Shown here: positions 56,962-64,000 of the stretch, piece after piece
Position numbering within the stretch: position 1 is the stretch's first letter
How the letters are laid out: each line of letters starts with the position of its first letter
DNA from: CAYLHX01 sp964383675
Lineage (GTDB): Bacteria; Patescibacteriota; Gracilibacteria; UBA1369; LOWO2-01-FULL-3
Assembly (NCBI GenBank): GCA_964383675.1
Contig: CAYLHX010000001.1
Location: 67,017-131,016, forward strand
DNA: 64,000 bases
Reading direction: 5' to 3'
The notes under the pieces: model-generated
Databases searched by the model: none
The model's input: only the letters and a program-made list of their open reading frames with translations
Told to the model about the DNA's origin: nothing
Program-made: the position numbers and the translations under genes

Positions 56962-58756
56962 AATTGCTGTACTAGATTTTGGAGGACAATATGCCCATTT
57001 GATTGCAAATCGTGTCAGAAGGTTGGGGGTTTTCAGTGAAATTTACGAAGGTGCTGTGGATTCTGAGTTGCTGAAAGATTTTAAAGGAATTATTTTATCG
57101 GGTGGTCCCGCCAGTGTTCATAAGGATGATAGCTTAAAGTGTGATCCGAAAGTGTTTGATTTGGGCATACCTATTATGGGGATTTGCTATGGGCATCAGC
57201 TAATTGCACATAGCCTGAAGGGAAAAGTTGAGCCTGGTAAGGTAAGTGAGTATGGGCATGCAAAAGTGGATATTCAAAATAAGGTCGGCCCTTTCAGGGA
57301 TATGGAGGATGTGGAGGACGTATGGATGAGCCACTTTGACCAAGTGAGCGAGTTGCCGGAAGGATTCGTATTGGTTGGTTCTACCAAGGACTGTGCTATT
57401 TCAGCGATGGCTAATGAAGAAAAGAATTTTTACTCTATGCAGTTTCATCCTGAGGTAACTCATACCGCTTGCGGCATGAAAATTTTGGAAAACTTTGTTA
57501 ATCTTACCGGTGCGAAGAGGGAGTGGAACATTAAAAGCTACATCGAAGATATCTTGGATGAAATTCGTGAGAAGGTCGGCGATAGGAAGGTGTTTCTGAT
57601 GATTAGTGGCGGCGTGGATAGCACGGTGGCTTTTTTGCTTTTAGATAAGGCTTTGGGTCAGGACCGGGTTTATGGTTTATTTGTCGATACCGGTTTTATG
57701 CGTCTAAATGAACGAGCGGAAGTTGAGCAGGCTTTGAAGGGTATTGGGGTTAAAAATCTGCATGTCTTTGATGCCAGTAAAGAATATTTCGAAGCTTTAA
57801 AAGATGTATACGAGCCTGAGGAAAAGAGAAAAATTATTGGAGACTTATTCCTGGACATACAGCGAAAGGTCTCTGATGATCTTAATTTGAATGCTGAAGA
57901 GTGGGTTTTGGGTCAGGGGACAATTTATCCTGATACCATAGAAACAGGTGGCACCAAACATGCTGACACAATAAAAACTCATCACAACCGTGTAGAACAG
58001 ATTCAGAGGCTGATTGAGGAGGGAAAAGTTATTGAACCGCTATCTCAACTTTACAAAGACGAGGTGAGGATTGTGGGAGAGATGTTGGGGTTGGAACATA
58101 AGATGGTTTGGAGACACCCATTCCCGGGGCCTGGGTTGGCTGTGCGAACCTTATGTGCCGAGGAGGCTTCTTACCCGGATGACCTACAAAATTTAGAGGC
58201 GGAAATCAATAAAGTAAGCGGAGAGAAGGGATTTGCTGCGAAAGTGTTGCCGATAAAAAGTGTTGGAGTACAGGGGGATGAGAGGACGTATAGACACCCT
58301 GTTTCGCTCTTTGGTGAGCCAGATTCTTGGGAGGACCTAAACACTTTGGCTACCCAGTTGACTAATCAGTTTCGAGATATAAACAGGGTGATATTGTGCT
58401 TAAATAAGAGGGAAATTGATAATGTATATATACAAAAAAAACATCTTACAGAGGAGCGCATTTTGACTATTCAAAAGGCCGACAAGATTGTTATGGATTT
58501 CCTTCTGGAGGCCAATATCGACCGTGAAATATGGCAGTTCCCTACCGTACTGATCCCTGTATCTTTGGGTAGTCAAAATTCAGAATCAATAGTGCTAAGG
58601 CCAGTAGAAAGTAAGGAGGCTATGACAGCAAATTTTTATCATATGGATTTACAAAAACTTTCGGAGTTGGTGGGACGCCTTGAACAGGTGGAGGGAGTTT
58701 CGGGAATCTTTTACGATGTCACCAATAAGCCGCCGGGAACTATTGAGTGGGAGTAG
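56954..58756 (+). CDS. guaA: GMP synthase (glutamine-hydrolysing)
   Basis: GuaA aminates XMP to GMP with ATP and glutamine. The N-terminal class I amidotransferase has the nucleophile Cys in GICYGHQ and the His in MQFHPEVTHT. The ATP pyrophosphatase domain has the P-loop SGGVDST, then GQGTIYPDTIE and the HHNRV segment. The C-terminal dimerisation domain contains RHPFPGPGLAVR and IEWE at the end. At 600 residues it is longer than the usual bacterial 515-525 because of an insert between AVRTLC and VLPIKSVGVQGDERTYRHPV, as in longer eukaryote-like forms. It overlaps the M14-like gene by 8 bp and ends 17 bp inside convergent murI. Confidence 0.94.
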   Translation: MDKIAVLDFGGQYAHLIANRVRRLGVFSEIYEGAVDSELLKDFKGIILSGGPASVHKDDSLKCDPKVFDLGIPIMGICYGHQLIAHSLKGKVEPGKVSEYGHAKVDIQNKVGPFRDMEDVEDVWMSHFDQVSELPEGFVLVGSTKDCAISAMANEEKNFYSMQFHPEVTHTACGMKILENFVNLTGAKREWNIKSYIEDILDEIREKVGDRKVFLMISGGVDSTVAFLLLDKALGQDRVYGLFVDTGFMRLNERAEVEQALKGIGVKNLHVFDASKEYFEALKDVYEPEEKRKIIGDLFLDIQRKVSDDLNLNAEEWVLGQGTIYPDTIETGGTKHADTIKTHHNRVEQIQRLIEEGKVIEPLSQLYKDEVRIVGEMLGLEHKMVWRHPFPGPGLAVRTLCAEEASYPDDLQNLEAEINKVSGEKGFAAKVLPIKSVGVQGDERTYRHPVSLFGEPDSWEDLNTLATQLTNQFRDINRVILCLNKREIDNVYIQKKHLTEERILTIQKADKIVMDFLLEANIDREIWQFPTVLIPVSLGSQNSESIVLRPVESKEAMTANFYHMDLQKLSELVGRLEQVEGVSGIFYDVTNKPPGTIEWE

Positions 58757-59573
58757 TTAATTGAGGTAGGACAACTTTTTCAACTCTACCAGGATTCAAC
58801 CCAAGATGTTTTTTGGCAAAGTCCTTAAAAGCTTCAGGCGAGTCGGTGGTTAAAAAAGTTGTTTTGCCGCCTTTGGAGATTTTTTGTTCAATTTCGGGGT
58901 GTCTTTTTAGATATTCTTTTAAACTCTCCGCCACTATGTTACCGGATTCAAGAACTTGTACTTTCTTCCCCATATATCTTGAAAAATCTTGATGCATAAA
59001 CGGATAATGAGTACACCCGAGAATCAGGGTGTCAATATTGCTACTTTTGAGAGATCTTAGATATTTTTTGAGTATTGATTTCGCTTCAGGTTTTTTGTGC
59101 CAATCCTCTTCAATCAAGGGCACCAGTAAGGGGCAAGCTTGTTGGTGAACATTGATTTCCTTATTAATTTTGGCGATCTCCTTTAGATAAGTTTCTGAAT
59201 TTACCGTGGCCTTGGTACCCACCACTCCAATTCGCCTGCTTTTGCTTTTGTTAGCTGCAAATTCCGCTACCGGAATTACCACCCCCAGCACCTTTCTTTC
59301 TTTTTCATCGGCAGCATTGAGATATTTTTGCTGAATATACCTTAAGGCTACGCTGGATACCGTATTACAGGCGACAATTATTAAAACTGCACCACGATCC
59401 CACAGGTAGTTTATAGACTCTTCACTAAACTTCTTGATACTGTCTTCACTGTGATTGCCGTAAGGAACTCTGGCGTTGTCTCCAAGGTAGATATAGTCAT
59501 ATTCCGGCAGTAAATCGAGGATCGGCTTAAGTACTGTAAGTCCACCATATCCTGAATCAAAAACTCCTATCAT
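58740..59573 (-). CDS. murI: Glutamate racemase
   Basis: MurI makes D-glutamate for the peptidoglycan stem peptide. The family core is present: IGVFDSGYGGLTVLKPIL at the N-terminus, GDNARVPYG, the first catalytic Cys in VACNTVSS and the second in LGCTHYPF, plus the VVGTKATVNSETYLKEI segment. The length of 277 is normal. It is divergent from the DUF881 gene pair, 93 bp apart, and its stop lies within the convergent guaA (17 bp overlap). Confidence 0.94.
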   Translation of the reverse strand: MIGVFDSGYGGLTVLKPILDLLPEYDYIYLGDNARVPYGNHSEDSIKKFSEESINYLWDRGAVLIIVACNTVSSVALRYIQQKYLNAADEKERKVLGVVIPVAEFAANKSKSRRIGVVGTKATVNSETYLKEIAKINKEINVHQQACPLLVPLIEEDWHKKPEAKSILKKYLRSLKSSNIDTLILGCTHYPFMHQDFSRYMGKKVQVLESGNIVAESLKEYLKRHPEIEQKISKGGKTTFLTTDSPEAFKDFAKKHLGLNPGRVEKVVLPQLTTPTQ

Positions 59574-59666
59574 ATTTTAATTTAAGCCAAAGAAGTCTAC
59601 TCTATGAGCAACTAATCTAGCAAGAGCTTCCATAGTAGGCTAAGATATTTTAGAATAAGGCCGAAG

Positions 59667-60395
59667 ATGCAAAATAAGTTGAAGTTTAAAGGGATAAATA
59701 CATTTTTAATTGCCGGACTCGGAATTGGCATCCTTTTGGCGTGGCAGTTTAATAGCGATATCCTGGTAAGTAGTAATTTCCCGGTGGATGAGATTGAAGC
59801 CCGTGAATCTTTAATGAAAGATATGCTTGATGAACAATCTTATCTGCAGAGTCGCATTGTAAGCTTACGTAAAGATATCGAAGAAGCACAAACCGAAATT
59901 GAGGAACAGACCAAAGATACCAATCTTAGTCTTTTAGACTCTTTGAAAAAAGAGATAGGTTTGACCGAGGAAAAGGGAGCCGGCCTGGAAGTGACACTAA
60001 ATGACAGCCCTTTAGCAATTCGTGAAGGTGCTGACGTTAATGAAAAGAATCTGGTGCAGGCCTCCGATATAAGAGATGTGATAAACATCCTATTTGCCTC
60101 AAATGCTCAAGCTATTTCAGTAAATAAACAAAGAATCATAGCCACATCACCTATAACCTCAGTTGGTAAGACTATTTTGGTAAATAATGCCTACATTGCC
60201 CCCCCTTTTGTCATAAGTGCCATAGGTGACCAGGAAATTATGTTACAAAGGCTTCAAACCGAATCTTTACTTCCAAGTATCTATACCCGCAGTAAAAGCG
60301 GTAATATAAGCTTTAAAATAACCAAGAAGAACACTATAACAATTCCTATATACAATGGTGATCTGAAAACAAAGTATTTAAATCTTGTTGAATAA
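59667..60395 (+). CDS. DUF881 family protein (first of two)
   Basis: The product has 242 residues. One N-terminal membrane helix (FLIAGLGIGILLAW), a coiled coil (about 40-90, EEAQTEIEEQTKDTNLSLLDSLKKEIGLTEEKG) and a C-terminal DUF881 domain (GAGLEVTLNDSP, QASDIRDVINILFASNAQAISVNKQRIIATSPI, FVISAIGDQ) are visible. In Firmicutes and Actinobacteria DUF881 genes lie near division genes. The function is unknown. The second DUF881 gene follows 1 bp after the stop. Confidence 0.85.
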   Translation: MQNKLKFKGINTFLIAGLGIGILLAWQFNSDILVSSNFPVDEIEARESLMKDMLDEQSYLQSRIVSLRKDIEEAQTEIEEQTKDTNLSLLDSLKKEIGLTEEKGAGLEVTLNDSPLAIREGADVNEKNLVQASDIRDVINILFASNAQAISVNKQRIIATSPITSVGKTILVNNAYIAPPFVISAIGDQEIMLQRLQTESLLPSIYTRSKSGNISFKITKKNTITIPIYNGDLKTKYLNLVE

Positions 60396-60396
60396 T

Positions 60397-61017
60397 ATGT
60401 TTGAAAGAAAAATATCGCTTTTGGTTGTCGGCTTGCTCCTGGGATTTTTTGTCATGGCACAGAGCAGATCTTTTGAGAGTGCGAATGAATTACTCTTGAG
60501 AGACAGTCAGAGCAATATCTTTCAGGAGATTAAGATAATGAGAGAAAAAAACAAGGATTTAAATGAAGAAGTAAAAGAGCTGGAACTTACTTTGATTCAA
60601 TTGGCAGATCAAAACTCAGCACTGGGGGTAATTGAGGAACAGATACAAAAATACCAAAAACTTACAGGAGATTTTAGCATTTTCGGCCCGGGCATTACTA
60701 TAACCTTGGATGGTGAAGTGACCACCCCCTGGGTGATCGACCTGATCAACCAGCTTTTGGCGGTGGGGTCTGAGGCGGTCGATATTAACGGCATAAGAAT
60801 AACCAATGAAACTTCGGGCTTCGACACGCTACCACAGGGCCAGATTTTGATAAATGGCAGCATTCTAACCACTCCTTACGTTGTTAACGCTATTGGTGAA
60901 TCTAGCACTTTAATCGCTCAATTAGAAATTCCCGGAGGCTTTTTTGATCGATTATTGGGCACATTCCCAAAACTGAAGGTTGAAGTTACCGAGAAGGATA
61001 TTATCCAGATGAATTAG
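60397..61017 (+). CDS. DUF881 family protein (second of two)
   Basis: The product has 206 residues from the ATG at 60397. The membrane helix LLVVGLLLGFFVMA, a coiled coil (about 35-80) and DUF881 core (FGPGITITLDGE, DLINQLLAVGSEAVDINGIRITNETSG, GQILINGSILTTPYVVNAIG) mirror the first gene, but with the more typical DUF881 sequence. The two probably act as a pair on the membrane surface. It converges with the HTH gene, 2 bp between stops. Confidence 0.87.
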   Translation: MFERKISLLVVGLLLGFFVMAQSRSFESANELLLRDSQSNIFQEIKIMREKNKDLNEEVKELELTLIQLADQNSALGVIEEQIQKYQKLTGDFSIFGPGITITLDGEVTTPWVIDLINQLLAVGSEAVDINGIRITNETSGFDTLPQGQILINGSILTTPYVVNAIGESSTLIAQLEIPGGFFDRLLGTFPKLKVEVTEKDIIQMN

Positions 61018-61019
61018 TT

Positions 61020-61700
61020 TTAGTTATAGATAAAAAGCAGCCAAAGAGGTTGGAGCGCTAACAAAATCAGCAAGATTATCAGGAATATTTTGCGGTTAAA
61101 TTTCTCGTATTTAAGTTCCACTGCAAGCTTTTTTACAGTCTTAGCCGCCTCATCAAGACTATTTTTAAGGTCGGACTCACTCTGACTTTTTAAAAACTTC
61201 TCCTGATGGTATTCCAGCATTGGAATACTGTTTTTGATTTGGGTTTCCAACTGGCCAACACGGTAATTGGCAATTTCCAGCCTTTCCTGTTTTTCTTTCA
61301 ATTCCTCCTTCAAATCAAGGTAAAGTTTTTTGTAGACATTCCCCTTAGAGCCTTTTTTGTTTTTTTGATCAGCAATTTCACTAACTGACTGGTCTAGAAC
61401 CTCAATATTGTCTAGGCCATTGTCAATACTGTCGCGTGACGTGTCCACACTTTTTACTATAGACAAATCCATCCTAGACATGTTGACACCATGTCCACTA
61501 CCTCTTTCATGTATCAAACCCAATACCTCAGCTTTACTCAACCAAACTCGCCCATCAACAACCCTAGTAGACAATTTTTTAGACTTAACGTATCTGTCCA
61601 CAGTTCTAGTTGAAACTTTCAAGAGCCTGCTAGCCGACTTTCTATCTAAATTATACTCTATAGACATATAGACAAAATACTTGACATGATCCATAAGCAT
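61020..61700 (-). CDS. Membrane-tethered HTH protein with coiled coil
   Basis: The product has 226 residues from the ATG at 61700; the frame extends to a TTG at 61712, and ATGs at 61694 or 61667 are alternatives (61667 starts directly at the HTH). The N-terminal helix-turn-helix (NLDRKSASRLLKVSTRTVDRYVKSKK, then a wing, VVDGRVWLSKAEVLGL) is followed by an Asp/Ser-rich stretch (MSRMDLSIVKSVDTSRD), a coiled coil (about 125-190) and a C-terminal membrane helix (FLIILLILLALQPLWLLFIY). So it binds DNA and the membrane at once. Its own gene and promoter hold a dense array of TNGACA hexamers, suggesting that it binds there. No named family is recognised. Confidence 0.8.
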   Translation of the reverse strand: MLMDHVKYFVYMSIEYNLDRKSASRLLKVSTRTVDRYVKSKKLSTRVVDGRVWLSKAEVLGLIHERGSGHGVNMSRMDLSIVKSVDTSRDSIDNGLDNIEVLDQSVSEIADQKNKKGSKGNVYKKLYLDLKEELKEKQERLEIANYRVGQLETQIKNSIPMLEYHQEKFLKSQSESDLKNSLDEAAKTVKKLAVELKYEKFNRKIFLIILLILLALQPLWLLFIYN

Positions 61701-61774
61701 ATCCACAGACAAGGTATAGACAAGTAGACAGCTTATATTGACACCAATATAGTATAGCTGTCTACCACTGTCCA
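61409..61774. promoter_or_regulatory. Dense TNGACA/TGTCNA hexamer array in and upstream of the HTH gene
   Basis: Exact TAGACA/TGTCTA occurs at 61409, 61460, 61475, 61568, 61661, 61669, 61717, 61725 and 61759; TGGACA/TGTCCA at 61442, 61492, 61595 and 61769; TTGACA/TGTCAA at 61421, 61483, 61681 and 61738; CAGACA at 61706. Three pairs are direct repeats of the form TAGACA-NN-TNGACA with an 8-bp step (61475/61483, 61661/61669, 61717/61725). One exact hexamer would be expected about once per 2 kb, counting both strands. This is the likely binding array of the HTH protein, by inference. Confidence 0.7.
61746..61774 (-). promoter_or_regulatory. Candidate promoter of the HTH gene
   Basis: On the minus strand: TGGACA (61774-61769), a 17-bp spacer, TATATT (61751-61746). 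The -35 is one of the array hexamers and another (61759-61764) lies in the spacer, so protein binding there would block transcription. The leader to the 61700 ATG would be about 39 nt. Confidence 0.5.
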
Positions 61775-61801
61775 GACCGTTGTGAAATAAAGACTTTTTC
61801 C

Positions 61802-61830
61802 TTGAGATTTATATCCATTCTGGTAACAAT
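61802..61830 (+). promoter_or_regulatory. Weak candidate promoter of the FG-GAP/SLH gene
   Basis: TTGAGA at 61802-61807, a 17-bp spacer, AACAAT at 61825-61830, about 20 bp before the ATG at 61850. The -10 matches poorly, but spacing and position agree with the other promoters. Confidence 0.35.
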
Positions 61831-61849
61831 AAAGTATCCTTATTCCTAC

Positions 61850-63916
61850 ATGAAAATGAGAAATTTTTATCTCAATCTTGCTCTGGTATTATTCTTGATA
61901 CTTCCTCACACTGCTTTTGCCTTTATGGACCAATATTTTGAGCAATTCGTCGTTTTGTCCAAACATGGCGAGATAAATGGTGATTCTGCCGGAGCGCAGT
62001 TAGGAAGCGCATTAGTTAGCGGAGATTTTAATAATGATGGCCTGGAAGATTTGGCTGTTAGCTCTCCATATGAATCCTCAAAACTGAAAAAACACAATGG
62101 TGCCGTTAAAATATATTTTGGTAATGAAGAATCTACTCCTGTGATGGAGAGCGACATAGTTATTGTGGGCTCAAATTCCGGCGATCAGATAGGCACCGCC
62201 CTGACAGGCGGGGATTTTAATGATGATGGGATGATGGATTTGGCTATTAGCGCGCCTAGCGCCTCTTTTGGCTCCACCGAAAAAGCCGGTAAGGTATATG
62301 TGCTTTTCGGTAGAAATGACTGGGATAGTCAAGTGATCGACTTAGCCTATTTGAAGCCAAATATAATAATTAATGGTGGTGAGTCAGATGAGATGATGGG
62401 GCTATCCATTGTGGGGGGGGACATTAACAATGATGGAATTGATGATCTATTGGTGGGAGCACCAAATTCTGATTCGATCAATGGAGCTGATGTCGGTTCT
62501 GTTAAGGTATTCTTGGGTGATAAGGCGGCATTTGATAATAAACCGGATCTAATATTATATGGAGAGCACTCTAATGAACGATTTGGTTCCGCTCTCGCAA
62601 TAGGAAATTTGAACGCCCAGGGAGAAAATGAAATCATTGTAGGCTCGTATTTCGCCTCTGAGGAGCAAAACGTTCAAGTAGGCAGGGTTTATATATATGA
62701 AGGGAAAACTCGCCTGAAATCGAAAATTTTTGCCCCCGACAGGGTATATTCCGGTAACCATCCTCAAGAATGGTTTGGCTTTGCTCTGGCTACGGGCGAT
62801 CTCAATGATGATGCAATTGATGATTTAGCTATAAGTTCATTACCCTACGCTGGTGATAAACAGAATAATAGCCTGTCTATCATCTATGGTGATGCAAATT
62901 TCTTTTCAAGCAGTTTTGATCCTGAGAAGGAAATTGTTGAGAGGCTTTTTGATAATCAAGCTCTTATGGGAAGTCAGATATTGATTGAAGATCTGAACGG
63001 CAATGGGAAAAACGAGTTAATCATAGGTGCTCCATCTGTGGGTGTGCCCACTAGTAGCGAGGCTGGCGATGTGTATGTTTTGTATGATTCTTTAGCTAAA
63101 AACCCTCCTGCGATTATACATGGTGAGTACCCGGATGACTGGTTTGGATATTCATTGTCTACTTTGGACTTTGATGGCGATGGAAAGAAGGATTTGGCCA
63201 TAAGTTCGCAGTTTTCCGATACAGAAATCGGCGCCAATACTGGCAAGGTGTTTCTGGTGTTGGGCAGCAATGATCAAGTTGGCAGTTTGAAAAACATGAG
63301 TATGGAGTCGAATAATGTTAGTCGGGGGTATTTTGCTAGTATGGTTGTAGACAAGTTTGAAATTAAGACTAAAAAGGCTGAAGTACTTGAAAGCTGTTAT
63401 GACTTTAGAGAGTTTTGTCTATTCAATTTTATGGCTATGTCTTCCTATGACGAGATTATTTTGGAGCCGGAAATGCAGCTTTATCCGGATATTTTAGGCG
63501 ATAATCCTTATTATGAGGACATCAACATTGTTACTATGATGGGGCTCATGAATGGCTTTATTGCTGAAAATGATAGCCCCTTTCGTCCGGAACGCTTTGT
63601 CACTCGTATTCAGGCTCTGAAAGTTGTTTTAACTGCTGCAGATCTTATTAAGCCCTTGTACCAATTTGAATTGGTTGATGATTTGGGATCAAAAGATGCG
63701 GTAGCTGATCAGGTTTCTTACTTTGAAGATATTAACGCAAAGATTGCCTATATGTGGTGGTATCCGCGCTACGTGAATTTTGCAGTCGAGAATGGTATAA
63801 TCAGCGGTGGTGGCAAATATCGGCCAGATGAATACATCACAGTTGAAGAGCTGGAGGAGCTGATAGATAAGACCTTAGAACACTTAAGTTTGCATGATGA
63901 AGAAACTCAGTCATGA
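61850..63916 (+). CDS. FG-GAP beta-propeller surface protein with SLH-like C-terminus
   Basis: From the ATG at 61850 the product has 688 residues with a signal peptide (ending HTAFAF). Seven FG-GAP repeats with Ca2+-binding loops follow: DFNNDGLEDLAVSSPYE, DFNDDGMMDLAISAP, DINNDGIDDLLVGAPN, NLNAQGENEIIVGS, DLNDDAIDDLAISS, DLNGNGKNELIIGAP and DFDGDGKKDLAISSQF, predicting an integrin-alpha-like seven-bladed propeller. The C-terminal 170 residues contain SLH-like motifs (YYEDINIVTMMGLMNGFIAEND, RIQALKVVL, YFEDINAKIAYMWWYPRYVNFAVENGIISGGGKYRPDEYIT). It is divergent from the HTH gene and may be under its control. Surface adhesion is inferred. Confidence 0.88.
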   Translation: MKMRNFYLNLALVLFLILPHTAFAFMDQYFEQFVVLSKHGEINGDSAGAQLGSALVSGDFNNDGLEDLAVSSPYESSKLKKHNGAVKIYFGNEESTPVMESDIVIVGSNSGDQIGTALTGGDFNDDGMMDLAISAPSASFGSTEKAGKVYVLFGRNDWDSQVIDLAYLKPNIIINGGESDEMMGLSIVGGDINNDGIDDLLVGAPNSDSINGADVGSVKVFLGDKAAFDNKPDLILYGEHSNERFGSALAIGNLNAQGENEIIVGSYFASEEQNVQVGRVYIYEGKTRLKSKIFAPDRVYSGNHPQEWFGFALATGDLNDDAIDDLAISSLPYAGDKQNNSLSIIYGDANFFSSSFDPEKEIVERLFDNQALMGSQILIEDLNGNGKNELIIGAPSVGVPTSSEAGDVYVLYDSLAKNPPAIIHGEYPDDWFGYSLSTLDFDGDGKKDLAISSQFSDTEIGANTGKVFLVLGSNDQVGSLKNMSMESNNVSRGYFASMVVDKFEIKTKKAEVLESCYDFREFCLFNFMAMSSYDEIILEPEMQLYPDILGDNPYYEDINIVTMMGLMNGFIAENDSPFRPERFVTRIQALKVVLTAADLIKPLYQFELVDDLGSKDAVADQVSYFEDINAKIAYMWWYPRYVNFAVENGIISGGGKYRPDEYITVEELEELIDKTLEHLSLHDEETQS

Positions 63917-64000
63917 AGAGATATTGGCACTGAAGCCCTCTATAGTGGAAGTAAAAGACAAGGAACGTAGTCCGATTTACGCATTGTTGGACAATGTGCG
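63894..64000 (+). CDS. TrmH/SpoU-type RNA 2'-O-methyltransferase (3' truncated)
   Basis: Only the first 35 codons are in the window (ATG at 63894 or 63897, overlapping the previous gene by about 20 bp). The peptide MKKLSHEEILALKPSIVEVK and then SPIYALLDNV match the N-terminus of SpoU/TrmH methyltransferases common in CPR, where the following residues normally read RSLYNVGSIFRT. The family transfers a methyl group from SAM to ribose 2'-OH in tRNA or rRNA. The call rests on the short match alone. Confidence 0.6.
   Translation, partial: MMKKLSHEEILALKPSIVEVKDKERSPIYALLDNV

Noticed and set aside
61698..61710. ATATCCACA resembling a DnaA box, with several TGTCCAC words nearby, suggesting an origin of replication
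   Set aside because: Only one near match with a mismatch, no AT-rich unwinding element or DnaA-trio pattern that I can see, and no dnaA or dnaN gene in the window. The TNGACA array explains the repeats better.
61409..61774. CRISPR-like repeat array
   Set aside because: The repeat is only 6 bp, occurs in both orientations and at irregular spacing, and much of it lies inside a coding sequence. No cas genes are present.

Overview
The window looks like a piece of a Patescibacteria (CPR) genome, probably of a Peregrinibacteria-like lineage. This rests on gene content, not on rRNA, because no rRNA gene is present. The evidence is: a cysteine-rich zinc-ribbon protein family typical of CPR at the left edge; a type IV pilus locus with no secretin (single-membrane cell plan); very tight gene packing with many 1-20 bp overlaps and colliding convergent genes; a class I lysyl-tRNA synthetase; S-layer-homology (SLH) surface proteins; and a TrmH-type methyltransferase start at the right edge. 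TGA is an ordinary stop codon here (trpA, pcrA, pilO and others end in TGA), so this is not a code-25 Gracilibacteria/Absconditabacteria genome. One run of 100 N at 30045-30144 is a scaffolding artefact, because the same 55 bp flank it on both sides.

Layout. 1-4.1 kb: CPR zinc-ribbon protein, then leftward purM, ftsE (no ftsX) and a Xer recombinase. 4.2-11.5 kb: rightward dNTP and DNA/cell-wall maintenance genes (dgt, nrdR, L,D-transpeptidase, PcrA helicase, ymdB, ctpA) ending in a bidirectional terminator. 11.5-20.5 kb: a leftward type IV pilus operon (pilB, pilC, four minor prepilins, a pilM-pilN fusion, pilO, a small membrane protein, major pilin), with one promoter at its head and a second one for the major pilin. 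20.5-26.6 kb: trpR followed by a tightly coupled trp operon (trpE, G, DC fusion, B, A; no trpF). 26.6-36.7 kb: mixed single genes (AlkD-like, GT-C-like, GNAT, tRNA-Ser, two lipoproteins, pyrD, a KamA-like radical SAM protein, three membrane proteins, RRM protein, CsaA-like protein). 36.7-39.5 kb: tRNA-Ser and argS fused to a B3/4 domain. 39.6-49.4 kb: envelope genes (CNNM/CBS protein, FN3/Ig surface protein, ComEC-like hydrolase, murA, O-antigen-ligase-like protein, SLH protein). 49.5-59.6 kb: Nudix, comM, yraN, dnaB, lysK, an M14-like protein, guaA and murI. 59.7-64 kb: two DUF881 proteins, a membrane-tethered HTH protein, an FG-GAP/SLH surface protein and the start of a trmH-like gene.

How the parts fit. 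The cell appears able to make tryptophan (apart from trpF), to perform late steps of pyrimidine and purine synthesis (pyrD, purM, guaA), and to build peptidoglycan (murA, murI, L,D-transpeptidase). It displays pili and SLH-anchored surface proteins with beta-propeller modules. Recognisable promoters are uniform: TTGnnn, exactly 17 bp, TATAAT-like, often followed by a short A-rich leader without a Shine-Dalgarno motif.

The most unusual signal is a dense cluster of TNGACA/TGTCNA hexamers (18 in about 366 bp; 9 are exact TAGACA/TGTCTA), covering the promoter and 5' half of a gene for an HTH, coiled-coil, transmembrane protein. It may be the binding array of that protein and a membrane-DNA tether or autoregulatory device. 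A second notable item is a prepilin carrying a seven-repeat LVIVD beta-propeller, in the gspI/pilV position of the pilus operon. No stretch above 300 bp lacks a feature.
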